Assembly: GCF_029227915.1 (NCBI RefSeq)
Contig: NC_079885.1
Location: 27,283,001 to 27,347,000 of the forward strand
Source: Hydractinia symbiolongicarpus
Taxonomy: Eukaryota > Cnidaria > Hydrozoa > Anthoathecata > Hydractiniidae
DNA length: 64,000 nt
Direction: 5' to 3'
The position numbers and the translations under genes are program-made. The notes beneath the pieces are model-generated. The model was not told where the DNA came from. It was given only the letters and a program-made list of their open reading frames with translations, and did not search any database. Shown one piece after another: positions 33,901 through 47,150 of the stretch. The first letter of the stretch is position 1. Each line of letters opens with the position of its first letter.

Positions 33901-36739
33901 ATTGAGACAATTGGACCCAAGGAATAACATTCTTCTTAATTTGACATGATCGCCGGAATTTACCGATTTCGCTGGGCGATGTGGTAGCGTTTTATTTAAA
34001 AGTTTAGATAAATAAGTCATTTTGTACTGTGGGACCAATCCTAGCCGTTAGCGCGCGTTGAAGAAATAGAAACATTTTCAAAAACTACATTTCATTGACT
34101 TTCTAACGGTGTCAATCCGCTTGACTTACAACGGCTGCGTCACATATTCGTACCAACATGTATTTAGTGATTTTTTCCGATATTACTAAGTTGTATCGCT
34201 TTTAACAGTGAAACGATTGACTGTAGGACTTAATTGAAGTGATTCTGAACTGTGACCTTATAAATGTGATAAATGAGCCAATTGGACACCAAGAAATAAC
34301 ATTCTTCTTAATTTGACATGATTGCTGCAATTCAGCGATTACACTCGGCCCAATGGTAGCGCTTAACTTAAAAATTTAGATAAAATAAGTCATTTTGTAC
34401 TGTGGGACCAATTCTGGCCGTTAGCGCGCGCTGAAGAAAGAGAAACAGTTTTAAAAACTACATTTCATTGACTTTCTAACGGTATCAGTCCGTTTCAATT
34501 ACAACGGTTGCGTCACATATTCGTAGCAACATGTATTTAGCGATATATTTCTGATTTTACTAGGTTGCATCGTTTTTAACAGTGAAAGGATTGACTGTGG
34601 GACTTAATTGAAGTGATTCTGGACTGTGACCTTATAAATGTGATGAATGAGCCAATGGGACTCCAAGGAATAACATTCTTTTTTATTTGACATGATTGCC
34701 GGAACTCAGCGGTTACACTGGGCGCTGTGGTAGTACTTCATTTAAAAATTTAGATAAATAAGTCATTTCTTACTGTAGGACCAATCCTAGCCGTTAGCCC
34801 GCGCTGAAGAAAGAGAAACAGTTTTAAATACTACATTTCATTGACTCTCTAACGGTATCAGTCCGTTTCAATTACAACGGTTGCGTCACATATTCGTACC
34901 AACATGAATTTAGCGATATTTTTTTGATTTTACTAGGTTGCATCGTTTTTAACAGTGAAAGGATTGACTGTGGGACTTCATTGAACTGATTTTGGAATTT
35001 GACCTCAAAAATGTGATAAATGAGACAATTGGACCCAAGAAATAACATTCTTCTTAATTTGACATGATTTCTGGAATTCAGCGTTTACACTCGGCCATAT
35101 TGTAGCGCTTCACTTAAAAATTTATATAAAATAAGTCATTTTTTACTGTGGGACCAATCCTAGCCGTTAGCGCGCGCTGAAGAAAGAGAGACAGTTTCAA
35201 AAGCTACATTTCATTGACTTTCTAACGGTGTCATTGCGCTTAACTTAGAACGGTTGCGTCACGTATTCGTACCAACATGTATTTAGTCATTTCTTTCCGA
35301 TATCACTAAGTTGTATTCCTTTTCACAGTGAAACAATTGACTGTGGGACTTAATTGAACTTATTTTGGACTGTGACCTTATAAATGTGATAAGTGAGACA
35401 ATAGGACCCAAGAGATAACATTCTTCTTACCTTGACATGATTGCTGGAATTTACCGATTTCACTGGGCGCTGTGGTAGCGCTTCATTTAAAATTTTTAGA
35501 TAAATAAGTCATTTTTTACGGTTGGACCAATCTTAGCCGTTAGCACGCGCTGAAGATAGAGAGACAGTTTTAAAAACTACATTTCATAGACTTTCTAATG
35601 GTATCAGTCTGTTTCAATTACAACGGTTGAGTCACATATTCGTACCAACATGCATTTAGCGATATTTTTCTGATTTTACTAAGTTGCATCGCTTTTAACA
35701 GTGAAAGGATTGACTGTGGGACTTAATTAAAATGATTTTGGACTTTGACCTCATGAATGTGATAAATGAGACAATTGGACCCAAGGAATAACATTCTTCT
35801 TAATTTGACATGATTGCTGGAATTTACCGATTTCGCTGGGCGCTGTGGTAGCGTTTTATTTAAAAGTTTAGATAAATAAGTCATTTTGTACTGTGGGACC
35901 AATCCTAGCCGTTAGTGCGCATTGAAGAAATAGAGACAGTTTCAAAAACTACATTTCATAGACTTTCTAACGGTATCAGTCCGATTCAATTACAACGGTT
36001 GTGTCACATATTCGTACGAACATGCATTTAGCGATATTTTTCTGTTTTTACTAAGTTGCATCGCTTTTAACAGTGAAAGGATTGACTGTGGGACTTAATT
36101 AAAATGACTTTGGACTTTGACCTCATAAATGTGATAAATGAGACAATTGTGGTAGCGCTTCATTTAAAAATTTAGATAAATAAATCATTTTTTACGGTGG
36201 GACCAATCCTAGCCGTTAGCGCGCGCTGAAGAAAGAGAGACAGTATTAAAAACTACATTTCATTGACTTTCTAACGGTATCAGTCCGTTTCAATTACAAC
36301 GGTTGCGTCACATATTCGTACCAACATGTATTTAGCAATATTTTTCTGATTTTACTAGGTTGCATCGCTTTTAACAGTGAAAGGATTGACTGTGGGACTT
36401 AATTGAACTGATTTTGGACTTTGAGCTTATAAATTTGATAAGTGAGACAATTGGGCTGCAAGAAATAATATTCTTCTTAATTGGACATGATTAATAGAAC
36501 TCAGCGATTACACTGGGCGCTGTGGTAGTACCTCATTTAAAAATTTAGATAAATAAGTCATTTTTTACTGTGGGACCAATCCTGGCCGTTAGCACGCGCT
36601 GAATAAATAGGAGCAGAGTCAAAGACTACATTTCATTGACTTTCTTGCGGTATAAATCCGTTTGAGTTACAACGGTTGCGTCACATATTCGTACCAACAT
36701 GTATTTAGCGATAGTATTCGGATATTACTAGGTTGCATC

Positions 36740-39700
36740 GCTTTTAACAATGAAACGATTGATTGTGGGACTTAATTGAACTTATTTTGGACTGTGACCT
36801 TTTAAATGTGATAAGTGAGACAATTGGACCCAAGAAATAACATTCTTTTTACCTTGACATGATTGCTGGAATTTACCGATTTCACTAGGCGCTGTGGTAG
36901 CGCTTCATTTAAAAATTTAGATAAATAAGTCATTTTTTACGGTTGGGCCAATCCTAGCCGATAGTACGCGCTGAAGAAAGAGAGACAGTTTTAAAAACTA
37001 CATTTCATAGACTTTCTAACGGTATCAGTCCGTTTCAATTACAACGGTTGAGTCACATATTCGTAGCAACATGTATTTAGCGATATTTTTCTGATTTTAC
37101 TATGTTGCATCGCTTTTAACAGTGAAAGGATTGACTGTGGGACTTAATTGAACTGATTTTGGACTTTGACCTCATGAATGTGATAAATGATACAATTGTG
37201 GTAGCGCTTCACTTGATAATTTAGATAAAATAAGTAATTTTTTACTGTGGGAGCAATCCTAGCCGTTAGCTCGCGCTGAAAAAATAGAGACAGTTTTAAA
37301 TACTACATTTCATTGACTTTCTAACGGTATCAATCCGTTTCAACTACAACGGTTGCGTCACATATTCGTACCAACATGTACTTATTGATTTTTTTCCGAT
37401 ATTACTAAGTTGTATCGCTTTTAACAGTAAAACGATTGAATGTGGGACTTAATTGAAATGATCTTGGACTGTGACCTTATAAATTTGATAAGTGAGACAA
37501 TTGGACTGCAAGAAGTAACATTCTTCTTAATTTGACATGATTGCCAGAACTCAGCGATTACACTGGGCGCTGTGGTAGTACCTCATTTAAAAATTTAGAT
37601 AAATAAGTCATTTCTTACTGTAGGACCAATCCTAGCCGTTAGCCCGCGCCGAAGAAAGAGAAACAGTTTTAAAAACTACATTTCATTGACTCTCTAACGG
37701 TATCAGTCCGTTTCAATTACAACGGTTGCGTCACATATTCGTACCAACATGTATTTAACGATACTTTTCTGATTTTACTAGGTTGCATCGTTTTTAACAG
37801 TGGAAGGATTGACTGTGGCACTTAATTGAACTGATTTTGGAATTTGACCTCAAAAATGTGATAAATGAGACAATTGGACCAAGGAAATAACATTCTTCTG
37901 AATTTGACATGATTTCTGGAATTCAGCGATTACACTCGGCCCTATGGTAGCGCTGCACTTAAAAATTTATATAAAATAAATCATTTTTTACGGTTGGACC
38001 AATCCTAGCCGTTAGCACACGCTGAAGAAAGAGAGACAGTTTTAAAAACTACATTTCATAGACTTTCTAACGGTATCAGTCCCTTTCAATTACAACGGTT
38101 GAGTCACATATTCGTACCAATATGCATTTAGCGATATTTTTCTGATCTTACTAAGTTGCATCGCTTTTAACAGTGAAAGGATTGACTGTGGGACTTAATT
38201 AAAATGATTTTGGACATTGACCTCATAAATGTGATAAATGAGACAATTGTGGTAGCGCTTCATTTAAAAATTTAGATAAATAAATCATTTTTTACGGTGG
38301 GACCAATCCTAGCCGTTAGCGCGCGCTGAAGAAAGAGAGACAGTATTAAAATCTACATTTCATTGACTTTCTAACGGTATCAGTCCGTTTCAATTACAAC
38401 GGTTGCGTCATATATTCGTACCAACATGTATTTAGCGATATTTTTCTGATTTTACTAGGTTGCATCGTTTTTAACAGTGGAAGGATTGACTGTGGGACTT
38501 AATTGAACTGATTTTGGAATTTGACCCCAAAAATGTGATAAATGAGACAATTGGACCCAAGAAATAACATTCTTCCTAATTTGACATGATTTCTGGAATT
38601 CAGCGTTTACACTCGGCCCTATGGTAGCGCTGCACTTAAAAATTTATATATAGTAAGTCATTTTTTACGGTTGGACCAATCCTAGCCGTTAGCACGCGCT
38701 GAAGAAAGAGAGACAGTTTTAAAAACTACATTTCATAGACTTTCTAACGGTATCAGTCCGTTTCAATTACAACGGTTGAGTCACATATTAGTACCAATAT
38801 GCATTTAGCGATATTTTTCTGATTTTACTAGGTTGCATCGCTTTTAACAGTGAAAGGATTGACTGTGGCACTTAATTAAAATGATTTTGGACTGTGACCT
38901 TATAAATTTGATAAGTGAGACAATGGACTGCAAGAAGTAACATTCTTCTTAATTTGACATGATTGCCGGAACTCAGCGATTACGCTGGGCGCTGTGGTAG
39001 TACCTTATTTAAAAATTTAGATAAATAAGTCATTTCTTACTGTAGGGCCAATCCTAGCCGTTAGCCCGCGCCGAAGAAAGAGAAACAGTTTTAAAAACTA
39101 CATTTCATTGACTCTCTAACGGTATCAGTCCGTTTCAATTACAACGGTTGCGTCACATATTCGTACCAACATGTATTTAGCGATATTTTTCTGATTTTAC
39201 TAGGTTGCATCGTTTTTAACAGTGGAAGGATTGACTGTGGGACTTAATTGAACTGATTTTGGAATTTGACCTCAAAAATGTGATAAATGAGACAATTGGA
39301 CCCAAGAAATAACATTCTTTTTAATTTGACATGATTTCTGGAATTCAGCGATTACAGTCGGCCCTATGGTAGCGCTGCACTTAAAAATTTATATAAAATA
39401 AGTCATTTTTTACGGTTGGACCAATCCTAGCCGTTAGCACGAGCTGAAGAAAGAGAGACAGTTTTAAAAACTACATTTCATAGACTTTCTAACGGTATCA
39501 GTCCGTTTCAATTACAACGGTTGAGTCACATATTCGTACCAATATGCATTTAGCGATATTTTTCTGATTTTACTAGGTTGCATCGCTTTTAACAATGAAA
39601 CGATTGATTGTGGGACTTAATTGAACTTATTTTGGACTGTGACCTTATAAATGTGATAAGTGAGACAATTGGACCCAAGAAATAACATTCTTTTTACCTT

Positions 39701-41090
39701 GACATGATTGCTGGAATTTACCGATTTCACTAGGCGCTGTGGTAGCGCTTCATTTAAAAATTTAGATAAATAAGTCATTTTTTACGGTTGGACCAATCCT
39801 AGCCGATAGTACGCGCTGAAGAAAGAGAGACAGTTTTAAAAACTACATTTCATAGACTTTCTAACGGTATCAGTCCGTTTCAATTACAACGGGTTAGTCA
39901 CATATTCGTACCAACATGTATTTAGCGATATTTTTCTGATTTTACTAGGTTGCATCGCTTTTAACAGTGAAAGGATTGACTGTGGGACTTAATTGAACTG
40001 ATTTTGGACTTTGACCTCATGAATGTGATAAATGATACAATTGTGGTAGCGCTTCACTTGATAATTTAGATAAAATAAGTAATTTTTTACTGTGGGAGCA
40101 ATCCTAGCCGTTAGCTCGCGCTGAAAAAATAGAGACAGTTTTAAATACTACATTTCATTGACTTTCTAACGGTATCAATCCGTTTCAACTACAACGGTTG
40201 CGTCACATATTCGTACCAACATGTACTTATTGATTTTTTTCCGATATTACTAAGTTGTATCGCTTTTAACAGTAAAACGATTAAATGTGGGACTTAATTG
40301 AAATGATCTTGGACTGTGACCTTATAAATTTGATAAGTGAGACAATTGGACTGCAAGAAGTAACATTCTTCTTAATTTGACATGATTGCCAGAACTCAGC
40401 GATTACACTGGGCGCTGTGGTAGTACCTCATTTAAAAATTTAGATAAATAAGTCATTTCTTACTGTAGGACCAATCCTAGCCGTTAGCCCGCGCCGAAGA
40501 AAGAGAAACAGTTTTAAAAACTACATTTCATTGACTCTCTAACGGTATCAGTCCGTTTCAATTACAACGGTTGCGTCACATATTCGTACCAACATGTATT
40601 TAACGATACTTTTCTGATTTTACTAGGTTGCATCGTTTTTAACAGTGGAAGGATTGACTGTGGCACTTAATTGAACTGATTTTGGAATTTGACCTCAAAA
40701 ATGTGATAAATGAGACAATTGGACCAAAGAAATAACATTCTTCTTAATTTGACATGATTTCTGGAATTCAGCGATTACACTCGGCCCTATGGTAGCGCTG
40801 CACTTAAAAATTTATATAAAATAAATCATTTTTTACGGTTGGACCAATCCTAGCCGTTAGCACACGCTGAAGAAAGAGAGACAGTTTTAAAAACTACATT
40901 TCATAGACTTTCTAACGGTATCAGTCCCTTTCAATTACAACGGTTGAGTCACATATTCGTACCAATATGCATTTAGCGATATTTTTCTGATCTTACTAAG
41001 TTGCATCGCTTTTAACAGTGAAAGGATTGACTGTGGGACTTAATTAAAATGATTTTGGACTTGGACCTGATAAATGTGATAAATGAGACA
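36740..41090 (+). repeat. 2,845-bp higher-order repeat, 1.5 copies
   Basis: Rare variants recur at one fixed offset: GATTGATTGTGGGA (36,757/39,602), TTTCACTAGGCGC (36,880/39,725), GGGAGCAATCC (37,249/40,094) and CAGTCCCTTTC (38,078/40,923). All give 2,845 bases, so 36,740-39,584 was duplicated in tandem and the second copy is interrupted near 41,090. Confidence 0.85.
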
Positions 41091-44000
41091 ATTGTGGTAG
41101 CGCTTCATTTAAACATTTAGATAAATAAATCATTTTTTACGGTGCGACCAATCCTAACCGTTACCGCGCGCTGAAGAAAGAGAGACAGTATTAAAAACAA
41201 CATTTCATTGACTTTCTAACAGTATCAGTCCGTTTCAATTACAACGGTTGCGTCACATATTCGTACCAACATGTATTTAGCGATATTTTTCTGATTTTAC
41301 TAGGTTGCATCGCTTTTAACAGTGAAAGGATTGACTGTGGGACTTAATTGAACTGATTTTGGACTTTGACCTTATGAATGTGATAAATAAGACAATTGTG
41401 GTAGCGCTTCACTTAATAATTTAGATAAAATAAGTAATTTTTACTGTGGGACCAATCCTGGCCGTTAGCACGCGCTAAATAAGTAGGAACAGTTTCAAAG
41501 ACTACATTTCATTGACTTTCTGGCGGTATAAGTCCGTTTGACTTACAACGGTTGCGTCACATATTCGTACCAACATGTATTTAGCGATTGTATTCGGATA
41601 TTACTAGGTTGCATCGCTTTTAACAATGAAACGATTGACTGTGGGACTTAATTGAACTTATTTTGGACTGTGACCTTATAAATGTGATAAGTGAGACAAT
41701 TGGACCCAAGAAATAACATTCTTTTTACCTTGACATGATTGCTGGAATTTACCGATTTCACTGAGCGCTGTGTTAGCGCTTCATTTAAAAATTTAGATAA
41801 ATAAGTCATTTTTTACGGTTGGACCAATCCTAGCCGTTAGCACGCGCTGAAGAAAGAGAGACAGTTTAAAAAACTACATTTCATTGACTTTCTAACGGTA
41901 TCAGTCCGTTTCAATTACAACGGTTGCGTCACATATTCGTACCAACATGTATTTAGCGATATTTTTCTGATATTACTAAGTTGTATCGCTTTTAACAGTG
42001 AAACGATTGACTGTGGGACTTAATTGAACTGATCTTGGACTCTGACCTTATAATTTTTATAAGTGAGACAATTGGACTGCAAGAAGTAACATTCTTCTTA
42101 ATTTGACATGATTGCCAAAACTCAGCGATTACACTGGGCGCTGTGGTAGCGCTTCATTTAAAAATTTATATAAATAAGTCATTTCTTTCTGTAGGACCAA
42201 TCCTAGCCTTTAGCCCGCGCCGAAGAAAGAGAAACAGTTTTAAAAACTACATTTCATTGACTCTCTAACGGTATCAGTCCGTTTCAATTACAACGGTTGC
42301 GTCACATACTCGTACCAACATGTATTTAGCGATATTTTTCTGATTTTACTAGGTTGCATCGTTTTTAACAGTGGAAGGATTGACTGTGGGACTTAATTGA
42401 ACTGATTTTCGAATTTGACCTCAAAAATGTGATAAATGAGACAATTGTGGTAGCGCTTCATTTAAAAATTTAGATAAATAAATCATTTTTTACGGTGGGA
42501 CCAATCCTAGCCGTTAGCGCGCTGAAGAAAGAGAGACAGTATTAAAAACTACATTTCATTGACTTTCTAACGGTATCAGTCCGTTTCAATTACAACGGTT
42601 GCGTCACATATTCGTACCAATATGCATTTAGCGATATTTTTCTTTTTTTACTAGGTTGCATCGCTTTTGAAAGTGAAAGGATTGACTGTGGGACTTAATT
42701 GAACTGATTTTGGACTTTGACCTCATAAATGTGATAAATAAGACAATTGTGGTAGCGCTTCATTTAAAAATTTAGATAAATAAATCATTTTTTACGGTGG
42801 GACTAATCCTAGCCGTTAGCGCGCGCTGAAGAAAGAGAGAGAGTATTAAAAACTACATTTCATTGACTTTCTAACGGTATCAGTCCGTTTTAATTACAAC
42901 AATTGCGTCACATATTCTTAACAACATGTATTTAGCGATATTTTTCTGATTTTACTAGGTTGCATCGCTTTTAACAGTGAAAGGATTGACTGTGGGACTT
43001 AATTGAACTGATTTTGGACTTTGACCTCATGAATGTGATAAATGAGACAATTGTGGTAGCGCTTCACTCAATAATTTAGATAAAATAAGTATTTTTTAAC
43101 TGTGGGACCAATCCTAGCTGTTAGCTCGCGCTGAAAAAATAGAGACAGTTTTAAATACTACATTTCATTGACTTTCTAACGGTATCAGTCCGTTTCACCT
43201 ACAACGGTTGCGTCACATATTCGTACCAACATGTACTTATTGATTTTTTTCCGATATTACTAAGTTGTATCGCTTTTAACAGTGAAACGATTGACTGTGG
43301 GACTTAATTGAACTGATCTTGGACTGTGACCTTATAAATTTGATAAGTGAGACAATTGGACTGCAAGAAGTATCATTCTTCTTAATTTGACGTGATTGCC
43401 GAAACTCAGCGATTACACTGGGCGCTGTGGTAGTACCTCATTTAAAAATTTAGATAAATAAGTCATTTCTTTCTGTAGGACCAATCCTAGCCGTTAGCGC
43501 GCGCTGAAGAAAGAGAGACAGTATTAAAAACTACATTTCATTGACTTTCTAACGGTATCAGTCCGTTTCAATTGCAACGGTTGCGTCACATATTCGTACC
43601 AACACGTATTTAGCGATATTTTTCTGATTTTACTAGGTTGCATCGCTTTTAACAGTGAAAGGATTGACTGTGGGACTTAATTAAAATGATTTTGGACTTG
43701 GACCTCATAAATGTGATAAATGAGACAATTGTGGTGGCGCTTCATTTAAAAATTTAGATAAATAAATCATTTTTTACGGTGGGACCAATCCTAGCCGTTA
43801 GCGCGCGCTGAAGAAATAGAGACAGTATTAAAAACTACATTTCATTGACTTTCTAACGGTATCAGTCCGTTTCAATTGCAACGGTTGCGTCACATAATCG
43901 TACCAACATGTATTTAGCGATATTTTTCTGATATTACTAAGTTGTATCGCTTTTAACAGTGAAACGATTGACTGTGGGACTTAATTGAACTTATTTTGGA

Positions 44001-44574
44001 CTGTGACCTTATAAATGTGATAAGTGGGACAATTGGACCCAAGAAATAACATTCTTTTTACCTCGACATGATTGCCGAAACTCAGCGATTACACTGGGCG
44101 CTGTGGTAGTACCTCATTTAAAAATTTATATAAATAAGTCATTTCTTTCTGTAGGACCAATCCTAGCCTTTAGCCCGCGCTGAAGAAAGAGAAACAGTTT
44201 TAAAAACTACATTTCATTGACTCTCTAACGGTATCAGTCCGTTTCAATTACAACGGTTGCGTCACATACTCGTACCAACATGTATTTAGCGATATTTTTC
44301 TGATTTTACTAGGTTGCATCGCTTTTAACAGTGAAAGGATTGACTGTGGGACTTAATTGAACTGATTTTGGACTTTGACCTTATGAATGTGATAAATGAG
44401 ACAATTGTGGTAGCGCTTCATTTAAAAATTTAGATAAATAAATCATTTTTTACGGTGGGACCAATCCTAGCCGTTAGCGCGCTGAAGAAAGAGAGACAGT
44501 ATTAAAAACTACATTTCATTGACTTTCTAACGGTATCAGTCCGTTTCAATTACAACGGTTGCGTCACATATTCG

Positions 44575-47150
44575 TACCAACATGTATTTAGCGATATTTT
44601 TCTGATTTTACTAGGTTGCATCGCTTTTAACAGTGAAAGGATTGACTGTGGGACTTAATTAAAATGATTTTGGACTTGGACCTCATAAATGTGATAAATG
44701 AGACAATTGTGGTAGCGCTTCATTTAAAAATTTAGATAAATAAATCATTTTTTACGGTGGGACCAATCCTAGCCGTTAGCGCGCGCTGAAGAAAGAGAGA
44801 CAGTATTAAAAACTACATTTCATTGACTTTCTAACGGTATCAGTCCGTTTCAATTGCAACGTTTGCGTCACATATTCGTACCAACATGTATTTAGCGATA
44901 TTTTTCGGATTTTACTAGGTTGCATCGCTTTTAACAGTGAAAGGATTGACTGTGGGACTTAATTAAAATGATTTTGGACTTGGACCTCATAAATGTGATA
45001 AATGAGACAATTGTGGTAGCGCTTCATTTAAACATTTAGATAAATAAATCATTTTTTTACGGTGCGACCAATCCTAACCGTTAGCGCGCGCTGAAGAAAG
45101 AGAGACAGTATTAAAAACAACATTTCATTGACTTTCTAACAGTATCAGTCCGTTTCAATTACAACGGTTGCGTCACATATTCGTACCAACATGTATTTAG
45201 CGATATTTTTTCTGATTTTACTAGGTTGCATCGCTTTTAACAGTGAAAGGATTGACTGTGGGACTTAATTGAACTGATTTTGGACTTTGACCTTATGAAT
45301 GTGATAAATAAGACAATTGTGGTAGCGCTTCACTTAATAATTTAGATAAAATAAGTAATTTTTACTGTGGGACCAATCCTGGCCGTTAGCACGCGCTAAA
45401 TAAGTAGGAACAGTTTCAAAGACTACATTTCATTGACTTTCTGGCGGTATAAGTCCGTTTGACTTACAACGGTTGCGTCACATATTCGTACCAACATGTA
45501 TTTAGCGATAGTATTCGGATATTACTAGGTTGCATCGCTTTTAACAATGAAACGATTGACTGTGGGACTTAATTGAACTTATTTTGGACTGTGACCTTAT
45601 AAATGTGATAAGTGAGACAATTGGACTCAAGAAATAACATTCTTTTTACCTTGACATGTTTGCTGAATTTACCGATTTCACTGAGCGCTGTGTTAGCGCT
45701 TCATTTAAAAATTTAGATAAATAAGTCATTTTTTACGGTTGGACCAATCCTAGCCGTTAGCACGCGCTGAAGAAAGAGAGACAGTTTAAAAAACTACATT
45801 TCATTGACTTTCTAACGGTATCAGTCCGTTTCAATTACAACGGTTGCGTCACATATTCGTACCAACATGTATTTAGCGATATTTTTCTGATTTTACTAGG
45901 TTGCATCGCTTTTAACAGTGAAAGGATTGACTGTGGGACTTAATTAAAATGATTTTGGACTTGGACCTCATAAATGTGATAAATGAGACAATTGTGGTAG
46001 CGCTTCATTTAAAAATTTAGATAAATAAATCATTTTTTACGGTGGGACCAATCCTAGCCGTTAGCGCGCGCTGAAGAAAGAGAGACAGTATTAAAAACTA
46101 CATTTCATTGACTTTCTAACGGTATCAGTCCGTTTCAATTGCAACGTTTGCGTCACATATTCGTACCAACATGTATTTAGCGATATTTTTCGGATTTTAC
46201 TAGGTTGCATCGCTTTTAACAGTGAAAGGATTGACTGTGGGACTTAATTAAAATGATTTTGGACTTGGACCTCATAAATGTGATAAATGAGACAATTGTG
46301 GTAGCGCTTCATTTAAACATTTAGATAAATAAATCATTTTTTTACGGTGCGACCAATCCTAACCGTTAGCGCGCGCTGAAGAAAGAGAGACAGTATTAAA
46401 AACAACATTTCATTGACTTTCTAACAGTATCAGTCCGTTTCAATTACAACGGTTGCGTCACATATTCGTACCAACATGTATTTAGCGATATTTTTTCTGA
46501 TTTTACTAGGTTGCATCGCTTTTAACAGTGAAAGGATTGACTGTGGGACTTAATTGAACTGATTTTGGACTTTGACCTTATGAATGTGATAAATAAGACA
46601 ATTGTGGTAGCGCTTCACTTAATAATTTAGATAAAATAAGTAATTTTTACTGTGGGACCAATCCTGGCCGTTAGCACGCGCTAAATAAGTAGGAACAGTT
46701 TCAAAGACTACATTTCATTGACTTTCTGGCGGTATAAGTCCGTTTGACTTACAACGGTTGCGTCACATATTCGTACCAACATGTATTTAGCGATAGTATT
46801 CGGATATTACTAGGTTGCATCGCTTTTAACAATGAAACGATTGACTGTGGGACTTAATTGAACTTATTTTGGACTGTGACCTTATAAATGTGATAAGTGA
46901 GACAATTGGACTCAAGAAATAACATTCTTTTTACCTTGACATGTTTGCTGAATTTACCGATTTCACTGAGCGCTGTGTTAGCGCTTCATTTAAAAATTTA
47001 GATAAATAAGTCATTTTTTACGGTTGGACCAATCCTAGCCGTTAGCACGCGCTGAAGAAAGAGAGACAGTTTAAAAAACTACATTTCATTGACTTTCTAA
47101 CGGTATCAGTCCGTTTCAATTACAACGGTTGCGTCACATATTCGTACCAA
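44575..47150 (+). repeat. 1,285-bp higher-order repeat, two tandem copies
   Basis: Each copy is one long plus three short units (371+304+306+304). The copies share private variants, including CAACGTTTGCG, an extra T in ATTTTTTTACGGTGCGACC, TTCTGGCGGTATAAGTCC and the shortened CATGTTTGCTGAATTT. They look almost identical by eye, so the duplication is recent. Confidence 0.88.
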
